Source: Allodiplogaster sudhausi (lineage: Eukaryota > Nematoda > Chromadorea > Rhabditida > Diplogasteridae). From it: 64,000 nucleotides of DNA. Within the stretch, counting starts at the first letter, position 1; each line of letters begins with the position of its first letter. Made by a program: the position numbers and the translations under genes. This document shows positions 1-10,966 of the stretch, piece after piece. The notes beneath the pieces were generated by a model. That model had not been told where the DNA came from. It searched no databases and worked only from the letters and a program-made list of their open reading frames with translations. The DNA lies in NCBI GenBank assembly GCA_945643635.1, contig CALZFC010000081.1, positions 352,501-416,500 of the forward strand. Direction: 5' to 3'.

Positions 1-168
1 AGCAGCGAAGTGACGGAAGTCGAGGCGTTGCCAGACGAGAAGACGACAACTGCAAGGAACACCACAACGGAAGAAGAAGAGGAAGAAGAGAAGGAGAAAG
101 AGAAAGAGAGTGAAGAGACAAGTAGCACCGAAGCACCCACCACTTCTGCTCCTCAAACGTCTGTTTAA
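1..168 (+). CDS. C-terminal end of an unidentified acidic protein (5' partial)
   Basis: Frame 1 is open from the first base to a TAA at 166-168 and encodes about 55 residues rich in Glu, Thr, Ser and Lys, with a run of seven Glu near the middle and the ending PQTSV. Codon use is varied rather than a pure repeat, and an AATAAA follows at 582-587, so this reads as the last coding exon of a gene lying mostly outside the window. No domain is recognisable. Such acidic, threonine-rich tails are usually disordered. It could also be a non-coding GA-rich stretch that happens to be open. Confidence 0.5.
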   Translation, partial: SSEVTEVEALPDEKTTTARNTTTEEEEEEEKEKEKESEETSSTEAPTTSAPQTSV

Positions 169-581
169 CAGAGGCAGATAGAGTGAGAGAGAGCGAGAGA
201 AAAAGAGAACGAGAGAGAGAGAGAGGTGAATAACGGAGAAATTAACTAAAAGGAGTTGTTCAGCAGAGTAACCTGGCGGTCGCTGACCGTGGCGACTTCT
301 GCCGGTCCTCCCTCAGAAGAGATCGAAGCTTCTCGTCGCCAAACGGGTGAAGCTGCCTTCTGGAACAGATTCCAACCGAACCGGTGGTATCCCTCCATCC
401 ACTACTTCACGAATACGGGGAGGTGATTCCACTCCCTCCCCCCCTCTCGCCAACCAACTGCCAGATATTTCCTGATGGGTATTCATTCCTACGTATGCCA
501 TATTGGCTCTCTGTGTCTTTCTTGTTTTGATTTATGGATGACCATTCTTAGTCTTGTCTCAGCTAGACTCAACTCCACAGT

Positions 582-587
582 AATAAA
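582..587 (+). terminator. Poly(A) signal AATAAA for the gene ending at 168
   Basis: Canonical AATAAA about 415 bases after the stop codon at 166-168, with GT/T-rich sequence following. Bases 169-581 then fit a 3' untranslated region containing a GA-rich tract (181-226). Between 600 and 978 I see no gene. Confidence 0.45.
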
Positions 588-1377
588 TGTTTACACTTGA
601 AATGGAGAAAGAAATACACAAGACTAGCGAGAGAAGGCGCCGCTGAAGACAAAACGAGCTGGAAATGTGAGAGGGAAAGGAAAAGAAGCAGGGCAGAGGG
701 AGGGAGAACCTTCTTCTCTTCCCTCCATTACCTAACTACACGCATTCAATTAGGGTATTGAGCCATTTGAACGGATGGGAAAGCCGCGAAACACGTGGGA
801 AACACGATCAATGAAACGGAACGCATAAGGAAGATGAGAAAGGGGAAGAGAAAGGGTACTGAGGCGGAGGGACCACGCCCCGGATACGGTATCCTGAAGC
901 GAATTCAATTAGAAATCCTACCTTTAGTGGAATATTAGAAGGCTCATTCAATAATGACTTTTGTAGCAACTTGTCATACAGTCCCGCTCAACATTGTTGG
1001 GTCCGGTATTAATAGTATTAATATAAATAATACAAACTGGAATAGCGCGCTGAATACGCATTTTCGTGCCATTTCGCGTAGGAGTTTACCTATTTCGACC
1101 ATGGAGATTACGACTGTGAAGACCGTTTTCAAAAATATGCCGAATTGGCTGAGATCGCATAATATTGCATTTAATTTGGCCGTGTATGGGATCCAAACGG
1201 GCTGGCTTCAACTCCTGGACTACAAAGTGCAAAATAAAGTGAAATTTTCAGAGCACTTCTTACCTTTTTTGAGTTTCTTGTTTTATTTCTTTTGAGTTTC
1301 TCATTTTGTTTATGTATAAACGATGAAAAAAAAAGCAAAAAAAAAATTTTGTGCTTGCAAAAATCTGTTCTCAAAAG

Positions 1378-1388
1378 GGTATCGAACC
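1378..1388 (-). promoter_or_regulatory. tRNA-like B box in left arm of foldback element
   Basis: On the minus strand this reads GGTTCGATACC, matching the Pol III B box GGTTCGANTCC at 10 of 11 positions. It is the mirror copy of the block in the right arm. Whether it is active is unknown. Confidence 0.4.
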
Positions 1389-1531
1389 GAGACTTCGAGA
1401 TTGTCGGTCAAAGACTTACCAATACTCTACAGATGTTACTAAACAGATTTGATGATACCTTTCTTTGGACAGCGACGATTGTTCACAAAGGAAACGTCGA
1501 TTCTGAACACTCTGTTTCCTACTTTAGTGGG

Positions 1532-1575
<44 letters not shown>

Positions 1576-1936
1576 AAGAAGGTGCAGCGTCGACTACATC
1601 TACTCTGCGTCACCGTTTCAAGGCTGACCAACGATTTTTTCTCATTGTCAGCTAACAGCACCTGCACCTTCTTAAATATCTCTCTCTCATCTTCTCTCTA
1701 TCTCTTTCTCTCTCCCGCTCTCTATTTCTCGCTCCACCGGTCTCTCTTTCACTTTCTCCCTCTCTCCTTCTTTCTCGTTTTCTCGCATTCCCTCCATCTC
1801 TCTCTCTCGCTCTCTCTCTATCTCTCTCTGTCTCCCACTAAAGTAGGAAACAGAGAGTGTTCCGAATCGACATTTCCTTTGTGAGCAATCGGCGCTGTCC
1901 AAAGAAAGATATTATCAGTTCTGTTTGTAACGTTTG

Positions 1937-1988
1937 TAGAGTATTGGTAAGTCTTTGACCGGCAATCTCGAGGTCTCGGTTCGATACC
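1937..1988 (+). promoter_or_regulatory. tRNA-like A box/B box pair in right arm of foldback element
   Basis: TAGAGTATTGG at 1937-1947 partly matches the A box (TRGYNNARNNG). GGTTCGATACC at 1978-1988 matches the B box at 10 of 11 positions. The spacing of 30 bases is tRNA-like. An anticodon-arm-like stem can be drawn between them but the T stem is poor, so this is a degenerate tRNA-derived promoter rather than a tRNA gene. Confidence 0.4.
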
Positions 1989-2616
1989 CTTTTGAGAACA
2001 GATTTTTGCAAGCACGAAAATTTTTTTTGCTTTTTTTTTCGTCGTTTATACATAAACAAAATGAGAAACTCAAAAGAAATAAAACAAGAAACTCAAAAAA
2101 GGTAAGAAGTGCTCTGAAAATTTCACTTTATTTTGCACTTTGTAGTCCAGGAGTTGAAGAAAGCCCGTTTGGAACCCATACACGGCCAAATTAAATGCTA
2201 TATTATGAGATCTCCGCCATTTCAGCATATTTTTGAAAACGGTCTTCACAGTCGTAATCTCCATCTTCGAAATAGGTAAACTCCTACGCGAAATGGCACG
2301 AAAATGCGTATTCAGCGCGCTATTCCAGTTTGTATTATTTATATTAATACTATTAATACTATTAATACCGGACCCAACAATGTTGAGCGGGACTGTAGAG
2401 GGGAATTTTTTATATGAAAACTTTGTCTAGGAAGTGACATAATTAGCAAGCCGTGGGAGAAATGTAATATTTTTTGTTGTTGCCAACTCTAATCAGCGAC
2501 GTCCAGTCTGGTCTGTAACATACGGAGGAATAGAAAATGTCGTGGCGAAAGAGAGTAGTAGAATTAGACAGAGAATGAGGGAGAGAAAGAGAGAAGCAGA
2601 GAAACAGGAGAGAGAA

Positions 2617-3109
2617 TCAATCGATGATTGAAATGTGCGCAAATCCGGTGAGAGTCCGCTCGTCTGGCATTTCATTTGGAGCGACGCCAGAATTGAGAGC
2701 GAAGGTGACAGAGCGGAGCTTCTCCCCGCCCCCTTCCTTCTCCGACATCTCTATCAACTGCAAAGTCTTCTTCAGCAACTTGTTATTGCAAGAGGAAGAT
2801 GAAAGGGGAGAAAAAAAGGAAATGAAATGAGGAGAGAGGAAAGTCGAACCTTTTGAAGATTTGCAGCAACGATGACGAGGTCGTGGCAGTCAATCAACTC
2901 TGCCGTTACTAACTCGTGGGCAATTCCCTCCACCGAGTCGGTGCCCTTCGTGTAGTCGAACTTGATGTCATTCAACTCACGCTGCTGGTTCCGCACTCTT
3001 AACACCTGAAACAAGAGAGAGATAAAGAGAGAGAGAGGGGGGAGCAATATGAGAGAAAGAGAGAGAGAGAGCGAGAGAGAGTGAGAGAGGAGTGACAGCA
3101 ATATGAGAG

Positions 3110-3152
<43 letters not shown>

Positions 3153-5363
3153 ACAGAGAGAGCTATACGAGAGAGAGAGAGAGGGAGAGAGAGAGAAATA
3201 GAGTAGAAGAGTAAGCTTACAAGATTGATGGTGTTCGCATCGCTGGGCTGGGATGGGGCCGAGGGAGCGGCAGCGGAGTCTGCGGGAGGCAAAGGGGGTC
3301 GGCCCCTCTCGGTTCCTTCCTCGTCGCTGCTCTCACTTCCTGCTGGTGCATCGTATTCGAACTCCCACTGCCCGTCCTGTCCCTTCTTCAGCTTTCCCGA
3401 TGCTACCTTCAAAGAAAAAAAACCTCCGGTAGCTGTTAAAGCAAAACTGCGCGCCTATCAAACAAAGATAAAATAAAAGAAAAAATGATTTGCCTCAGAA
3501 TTAATACTTTCTTTACCATCAACAACTCCATTCAATAGATATCAGTAGTGCCAGAAGAATACCTTCTTCGAGGTGTGAGAATGAGAAGATATGGGAATGG
3601 CACCGAGGTTCTCAATCAGAGAGTGCACGAGATATTTCTTGTCTTTGGCCTTCTTGAAGAATGAATATTTCAGCAGCTCCAGGGCTGTCGGGCGCTTAGA
3701 AGGCTCCTTCTGCAATGCAGTCGTGATTCTGACCAAATGGAAAAGAAAAGGGAACAGAGAAAAGGGTGCTGAACACATTAGAGCAGCTTAGTTTAAAAAG
3801 AAGGCGTCTTCAGTAAAGAAGAAAGAGTGACCTGGAGACAGTCCTTGATGAGATGGCGGAAGCTCTTTCCATAAGCCTTGTACTGCTCCTTCTTCTCGGC
3901 ATTGGTCTCGAGGGTGGGCGGATCATTCTGGAGAGTGAGCATGAGGACCTTCATGGGCGGGTACTTGTGGTAGGGGGCGGTGCCAGTGGCCAGTTCAATG
4001 GCCAGAATCCCCAGACTCCAGATGTCCGCCTTGAAGTCGTAGCCAGACACTTGCTCCATCACTTCTGGCGCCATCCTAGAAAGATACTCAGTCATTCATG
4101 CAGTCTTGACGGAATTACTTGTATCTCATCTAATGAATGAATCTTTACTAAGAGAGAGAATCTCACCAGCACGGCGTTCCAACGAAAGTGTGCCGCACTT
4201 TCTGAAAACGACTTATTTGCCATCCCGCTAAGCATCCAAAATAAAGTTAACATAAAAGCATATTGAGTGAAAAGGAATAACCTGTCGAGAGAGGTCACCG
4301 CCAGAGGCAGCGAGTTTGCCAGAGACACCGAAATCTGCTATCTGAACGGTGCCGTCGTCAGCCAGCAGAATATTGCCCGCCTACAAATAACGTCTTCTTT
4401 AGTCCAAAAACAGACCACATACATACACTAAAACTAAATAGACATCGAAGAAGTTAAAAAAAGGACCTTGATGTCTCGATGAATCTGTCCACTAGAATGG
4501 AAGTACTCGAGTCCCTTCAAGACTTCTCGCAGAACAGTGGCAATGGTAGTCTCATCCAGCACTCCATACATTGCCTGCTCTTTTCCCATCGCCTAAGAAC
4601 AAAACGTATCATTCTTCATCTCTAACAATGCACATCAAGTTTTTCTCTTGAAGAAGCCCACAGATGAGAATACCTTAATCTTCCTTTTGAGGATGTCGAG
4701 CATGGACCCGCAAGAGAGAAGGCGCATCACAACCCACAACTCGTCTTCCACAACAAAAGAAGTGTAGTAGTTCACGACATTCGGGTGGGCGCACATCGAC
4801 ATCGCCTTGAAAAAGAAACTACTTGTATCACTTTAGCTTCATCAGCGTTTTAATATTCTGAAAACAAAGCTCTCTAACGGAATCTGCGCCCAATCGAAGC
4901 ATTCATATATGTCGCCAATTCTAAGCCAATTTCAAAATCTAATGTCTTTGAAACACCCCTTCCCAGCCCCCTCCCCAAACGAAACAGGCAAACGAAATTA
5001 TGCTCTGTAATGCTTCTTAATACAGGCTGCTCATAATCACGATTGGTGGATACGGTAGCCCATTCCCCTTTTAGGCAACTTGAAAGACTACCTGGATTTC
5101 ATGAGAAAGTTCGTCGACGGAAGTTTGACATTTCTCGAGATTGATACATTTGATGGCCACTTTCTCATTTCGAGAGGCACAGACTGCCTGAAATCCATAA
5201 TTAATGCCTAAAGCAGAAGATAATGAATTGATGCGGATAGCTGAAGAAGGGAGAAAAGATGGCAAACCTTGTAGACGGTTGCGGTAGCGCCGACTCCGAT
5301 TGGTTCCTCCAGAAGATAGTCCTTCTTCGTGCTCGGCCACGAGACTTCCGTGGCCTCGGCCAT
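2617..5363 (-). CDS. OXSR1: STE20-family kinase of the OXSR1/STK39 (SPAK) type
   Basis: Eleven exons: 5268-5363, 5092-5187, 4674-4805, 4467-4592, 4282-4380, 4167-4201, 3832-4075, 3563-3709, 3221-3406, 2850-3005, 2617-2778. They give 492 aa (human OXSR1 has 527). In this family WNK kinases phosphorylate OXSR1/SPAK, which then phosphorylates cation-chloride cotransporters. Visible landmarks: catalytic Lys45 in VAIK, HRD at 146-148, DFG at 166-168, T-loop HTFVGTPCW with the likely WNK-target Thr188, and a regulatory S-motif VASGKL around Ser328 followed by QWEFEYD. The C terminus holds the conserved CCT/PASK domain ([10 protein letters not shown], ending GFAHISIID), which docks RFxV peptides. 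All introns are GT-AG and every phase closes. Intron 9 is (CT)n on the sense strand. A 3' splice site lies 7 bases upstream of the ATG. The gene is confidently OXSR1/STK39; which paralogue cannot be said. Confidence 0.95.
3006..3220. repeat. (GA)n-rich microsatellite in kinase intron 9
   Basis: Almost uninterrupted GA on the plus strand, so CT on the sense strand of the kinase gene, filling the intron between exons 9 and 10. The long open frames here encode only Ser/Leu or Arg/Glu repeats and are not genes. Confidence 0.9.
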
Positions 5364-6269
5364 GGACTCTCTGAGCATCCAAGGTCACATAGAAACGCCA
5401 CTTCACTCGATACGAGGTAAAAGATCCATTGAAAGACGAGAGTTGCACCGCATCAACACTAATCCTTTCGACTTCTCTTTCCCAGAATCATGGAAGCAAC
5501 TCATGGGGATTAGAGGGGCTCTCTCTCTTTTCTGTTCTTCCATTCACTCCTTTCTCCCTGACAAATCAATCGAAACACAATGATAGCGAGTCAAATTAAC
5601 CCTCCGCTTGGTAGATTTAAAGGGTACGATTTACGACAGACTCTGTGACCCCAGTAGAGGAATACCGGAGTCAATTTCTAGCCCTTCTACTAAAGCGATT
5701 AATAAAAATGAAAAGTAAACTCGAAAGCGGGTGTTATACCTGTCATAGAGAAAACGCGAATGGCATTTAACCATTTATGTCAAATTAAAAGCAACGTTGA
5801 CCACGATCAAAATATTTCAGTAATTATGATTAACGTTCAATAAATTTATTAAAAAGCCGTATCACAAAGCATACAATTCAATCGCAATTAGCGAAATAAT
5901 GAATGATTGAACGATCGCAGGAATTAATATTTATTTATATGTATCTTTTGTTTTGAATCGTCAACGTCTGATCATGCAAATTTAAGAACTTTGAAAAACC
6001 ACACAATCATACAGGCATCAAGTGGTTTGGTACACTGGTGTCATATGCAGGCTCAGAAAGGAATATACTAGAGAAACACCAGGAGGGATCGGCAGAGGGG
6101 AGAAGAGTGGAAGAACGAGAGAAGCGAGAGAGAGAGAGAGAGAAAGAGAGTGAGAGAGGGTGAGAAAGAGGGAGAGAGGGAGATGGAGAGAGAGAGGGAG
6201 AGCAGTTGTAATGGCTGACTTGTCGAAAAAAGTGAGCAAAGGCACGCAGTAATTGAAGATAATTTTCTC
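5364..6269. other. Spacer between kinase and sorting nexin genes
   Basis: No gene seen. Contains the 5' side of the kinase gene and, on the other side, a GA-rich block at about 6120-6200 directly downstream of the sorting nexin stop codon. The block is CT on that gene's sense strand and probably lies in its 3' UTR. AT-rich between 5700 and 6000. Confidence 0.5.
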
Positions 6270-8763
6270 TCAACGAGGCTCTTCCTTCAGACTGCTCACT
6301 GCAGCTTGGAGAAGTGCAATCTGCGCCTTAATAGCAAGAAATAACAAGCTAGCGATAAGGCACATCAGAATAAACACAACTTTGCAAGTGCCCTTGCCTT
6401 GGAATGTTTGATCTGAAGTTCTGCGAGTTCAGCGAGTTTCTTCTTGAAGGCGAAGACGCGCCTCTTCTTGAGATCCTTCAACTCCGTCTTGGCCAATGCC
6501 GAGATATCTTCGAACTTCGTGCAGGCTTGCATCTGCTCGCTCTCTGCCTGTAATCTCTCAGTCACTTCTACAAATGAAGATGGAAAATGACTGAATACCT
6601 TAGGAATGTCCTTGTTCCTGCCTCTCGCTCTCTCGAGACTCTTATTCGCCGCTTCATAATTCGCCAGACATCTCATACGGCGATAAAGCAAATCCTCAAC
6701 ATCGGGATTATAAAGGATAAACCCACAGGAAAGTTTAGATTCCGATTTAATCATATTAATAAAAAAAATCCGATTTAATCATATTAATTTAAAAACAAAC
6801 TCGCTTACGCCTCCTAAATGCTTGGATGAAGAAAGAAGTAACCTTGGCAGCACTTGTGTCGCGTTGGAAGTACCCGAGAGTGTCTGCCAGCTTCAATTCC
6901 TCGTCATTCGCAGCACGCGCTTCAACCTGTCAAAACACAAACGAATCTTTGAGAAGCTCAAGCAAACAGCAAATGATGCACTCAAATGGCAAAGAGAGTA
7001 AATGAAGAATACCTTCTTCAGTTTGACGAGAGCATCCGCGCCCCTCGCGAGAGTGCGTGCCATTGCCTTGTCAGGCTCAGCACGAGCCAATCTTTCCAGG
7101 CAATCTGCCATCTTCGAGAACGATTCCGCCGCATCTAAACAAATGAAACAAATTACTTCCCTTTCTTATCACTCTCTTCACACAAAACATAAACAAATCT
7201 ACTTTTCTAACAAAGAAGCTAGGGACAATGAAGTGGAAAGCTTTGCAGCTAGCAATGGCAAAAGTCCAGACCGCAACGCGCGGTACGCAGTGCGAGGGGC
7301 GTGGCAAATGGGGAAAGAGAGAACGATTGAGAAAGGGTGTACAAATAGAAGAGTGCGAGGGTGAGAGAGAGGGGTGGGAGGGGGAGCTGCAAGGACTAGC
7401 CACACGTGAAACGCATTCCACTCATAAAGGGGAGAGGGGTTAGAGAATGGAGTAGAGAATGGAGCTGACTCTTCCGGAGTCGAACCACTCGTTCCCCGCG
7501 AGTCGCAGCCTCCTTGATATGCGCGTGGTACTCCACGAGATAGTTACGCTCATGCTCGAAGAAGTCATCGATGTCCTTCTAAACAGGAAGTGGATGAGCA
7601 AAACCAAGGAAGGAAACAACTGGCCTGTCCAGAAAGAAGAACTTCATCCGCTGATTGCGTGAACTTCTTCCACACAGACTCCATGAACTCCTTCTTGTTC
7701 TTCCCACGAACAGAAAGCTTAATGATAACAGAAGATGTCGGATGTATATATCTAATTTCTGGAAGAATACAATATTAAAATGGATCCTTGAAAAATAATA
7801 AATTAAACTGAGTAGTCTAAACACTGACTAACATCATTTTCATACTGCAAGAAAATCTTGAAATTCGGATCAAGACGGAACACGGGATGAGCAGCAACGC
7901 GACAAAGGAAAACTTCATGCATAGCCACGGTCTTCTTAAACGTGGCCAGATAGTCCCTGGGAAGAAAAGGAAATAGCCAAGCAATAAATGGAAGCGAAGG
8001 AACTGACTGCTCAAGTTCTTGCTTCATGTTCAGGAATTCCTCGCGTGTCATCGTAGCCTCTCCTTCTCCGAGTTTCTGCAACTTCTCACGAGAAGCGTCG
8101 AAGTCCGGACGAGGAGGCGGCGGAGGAATCTGTGCTTTCAGGTCACTAAGCTCGAGAAGGAAATCAGCTAACACACATATCCAGAGTAATTATAAAAAAA
8201 TTAACGAAGCTTTCATAACAAAACTAACAATAAAACCAGCATAATTTTCGTTCTCCTCGAGGACGGTGTGAAGCCAAATGAACTCTTCGTGCTCACGGAC
8301 AACTGAAGTCTCCGGCTTCATGTCAGGAAGCGAAGTTCGCGTGTGAACCGTGTATTTCACCTTTCAAGATTAGCCTTAGAAAATTTTGAGATGAGGAAAA
8401 TGGCTGCAAATAACACCTTGTCACGCTCACTCAAAGCATCCGAGATGTCTACAAGAATAGCACTGTCGGAATCCAAGTCCACGTTGATCTCTTCGATGCG
8501 ATGCTGAAGGGATAAAATCATATATTAAAATCGTGCCCCATCGTAAACTAGAAAAAAAAACTGATTCATGAAACACGGAAAAAATCATAGTAAGTAAAAG
8601 GTGAATGAAAGGCATGCATAAAACAATGAACAACCGTCCGATGGCTATCGCTGTTGTGTTCGTAGTTCTGATCATCGTGGCCGTTCTTTCCATTCACTAC
8701 AACCGGCTCGTTCTCCTCTAGGGAATCCAACGGATTCTCGAGTACAGCTTCCCCGAGTGACAT
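6270..8763 (-). CDS. SNX6: Sorting nexin of the SNX5/SNX6/SNX32 group (PX + BAR)
   Basis: Twelve exons: 8635-8763, 8417-8503, 8237-8360, 8008-8134, 7833-7956, 7625-7717, 7470-7578, 7013-7134, 6843-6926, 6599-6694, 6398-6547, 6270-6326. They give 433 aa (human SNX6 has 406). These proteins pair with SNX1/2 in the retromer-linked tubulating coat on endosomes. The PX domain covers about residues 60-205, with [49 protein letters not shown] and [18 protein letters not shown]. The BAR domain fills the rest ([46 protein letters not shown]). The introns after exons 6 and 11 use GC-AG ends: no phase-compatible GT keeps the conserved sequence. The exon 4 start is ambiguous; an AG 33 bases upstream also keeps frame, but 8134 fits the family better. 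SNX5 versus SNX6 is not resolved. Confidence 0.92.
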
Positions 8764-9447
8764 CGGCCACACTAAACAATATCCAATTTCACACCTTACG
8801 ACTCGCGAGTTCCTTGAAACGTTGGGATCATATAACTGGGATGAACAAAAATTAGCCCATTTTTTGACAAAACCTTTCCATGCGGTTTAATATATTCATG
8901 ATTTCATCGCCACAGAATAGATCACGAGGTCCGAAAGCATAAACAGTGCCCGACAGCAAGCTCAACTAACATTAACAAGGCAGGACGCCGGAAAATGGCA
9001 TTAAAAACGAAACAAATTCGAACAAACTTCAATTCACAGCTGTTCGCTGTTTTAATCAGAAAGTAGGCGAGAGGGACAACTTGAGAAAAAGGAAACATAC
9101 AGACCGAACAATTTTTTTTTTATTCTGCGAGTGTGTCATTTGTGCATTACACTTAACTGTAAAGAATTAGTCACTTTAACGATTATTTTAGTAGTTCGAA
9201 GAATACAGTATTATACACACCAAATATTTGCGGCGATTTGTTAATCTCGGAACTTCAGCTCCATTTTTTCTATAATTTCCGAATCATAATGACTAAATTA
9301 GTATAAATATTCTGTACTGGATATTTCCTTGCTTTGCTCCTCTTAGCCTTCTCGTTATTACCTGATGAGTGTCATGAGGCATAGCCCAGTTTTATAGCTT
9401 ACGGCTTGTCGAAGACGTCTCCCCGTGTAATCAACAACAGCTCGACA
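8764..9447. promoter_or_regulatory. Divergent intergenic region between SNX5/6-like (-) and SNW1 (+)
   Basis: 684 bases between start codons transcribed away from each other, with no recognisable gene. AT-rich with a T tract at 9112-9121. The 5' ends carry splice-acceptor-like sites: TTGTTTAG 8 bases before the sorting nexin ATG and AACAACAG 7 bases before the SNW1 ATG. Any core promoters must lie here, but I see no clear motif. Confidence 0.4.
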
Positions 9448-10884
9448 ATGTCCATCAGTCTTGCGGAGTATGTTCATGTTTCTAAACATTGACTTCTTTA
9501 TATAAAATACGAGATTGATTTCAGTATCCTGCCAGCTCCTTCTGCTGTCGTCGATGAATACTCTTCAGTTCGTCGCGACCCGTGGTTCAAGGGAAGGGAA
9601 GATGCCGTTCCATCGCTAGCTGTAGTCTCACGGGAACCGCCACCCTATGGAAAGCGTGCCGGTTTCAGGCCAAAAGTTCCAGAGGTACACGTTTTGCGAT
9701 ATTAATGAATTAACTTCTCACTGATATCCGGCCATTCTTCTGCATGGCATCATAAAAATATTATTTCCTAATTTGCATAGTTTTTTCTTTAACAAGATAT
9801 TTTTTCAAGGATTTCGGTGATGGCGGCGCATTCCCTGAGATTCACGTGGCACAGTTTCCACTTGGAATGGGATTGGGAGATCGGCGTGCGAAGAACAGCG
9901 GAACCGTTGCTCTGCAATATGACGCGGATGGCAAACTCAGACACGATGCCATTGCTCGCATCGGACATTCCAAGGACAAGGTCAGCCAAGAATCTCACAG
10001 TTATCGCCATCTTCTGACAACAGAAACCATCGCTTTCAGATCATCTACTCGAAATTGTCGGACATGAAAGCGAAAGCTCTCGATGAGGACGACGAAAGTC
10101 TTCAGAAGCCAGACGAGGAATGCATTGCTGATGTCACAGATGCCACCAGAAGAGCTCTTGAAAAGATTACCAAAACCAAGGTCAGCTTTTGTCAAGTCGC
10201 ATTCCAAAACATTATGTGAAAGGAGCTAAAAATTATATCCTTGAGGTCAATAATTTTTTATGACGAAAGGACAACTTAAAGTTTTTCGTAGTTAAAATAT
10301 TTTGAAGATTTCCATTTAAGAAAAAGAATATTTTCAGCATGGAGATAAATTTGTAAATCCTCTATGCTTGATTGAAATTGCTGATATGAGTGGTTGAATG
10401 AATAGTTGTCTGTTAAGGTGGACTCGGCTCTGCCAGTGCGGCACGCAGAGAAGCAGGGGCCAGCTCAGTTCATTCGGTACACTCCTTCTCAACAAGCAGG
10501 GGGCCATGCTAGTGGAAGTCAGCAAAGAATCATCCGAATGGTCGAAGAGCAAAAGGATCCAATGGAGCCTCCTAAATTCAAGTTTGTTTCTACTTTTAAT
10601 CACATTTTTGGTTACAAATTGCCGACTTCAAAAATTAGCATGCACATATGTTTGAAATATTGGTGAACATAATTTGAGGATAAACCAGAAGATCCCCATG
10701 GCGCCCCCTTCTCCGCCTGCGCCAGTCATGCACTCTCCTCCTCGCAAGGTTTGTTCCCTTCTTTGCCTCATTCGTTCATCCTTCTTTCTCATTTCAGATG
10801 ACATCAAAGGATCAAAACGACTGGAAGATTCCACCATGTATCTCCAACTGGAAAAACCCGAAGGGTCAGTGTCTTCTGTGTGTG

Positions 10885-10966
<82 letters not shown>

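Larger units (their letters stand above)
979..2395. mobile_element. Foldback (long inverted-repeat) element with TA target duplication
   Basis: The arms 979-~1540 and ~1827-2395 are near-perfect reverse complements of each other, about 560 bp each, separated by a loop of about 285 bp. The loop is itself (GA)n on the left and (CT)n on the right. Both outer ends read CAGTCCCGCTCAACATTG inward, and each is flanked by TA (977-978 and 2396-2397). CAGT ends plus TA duplication are typical of Tc1/mariner/pogo-type elements. No transposase frame is present, so it is non-autonomous. The open frames inside are arm-mirrored and do not look coding. The full structure would form a very long hairpin. Confidence 0.85.

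Noticed and set aside
1171..2264. Protein-coding reading of the foldback arms
   Set aside because: The frames are mirror copies from the inverted arms and do not resemble a transposase or any other family.
7625..7642. GT donor at 7642 for SNX exon 6
   Set aside because: In phase, but it would delete VLLSGQ, which aligns residue for residue with the conserved SADEVLFTGV block of SNX5.
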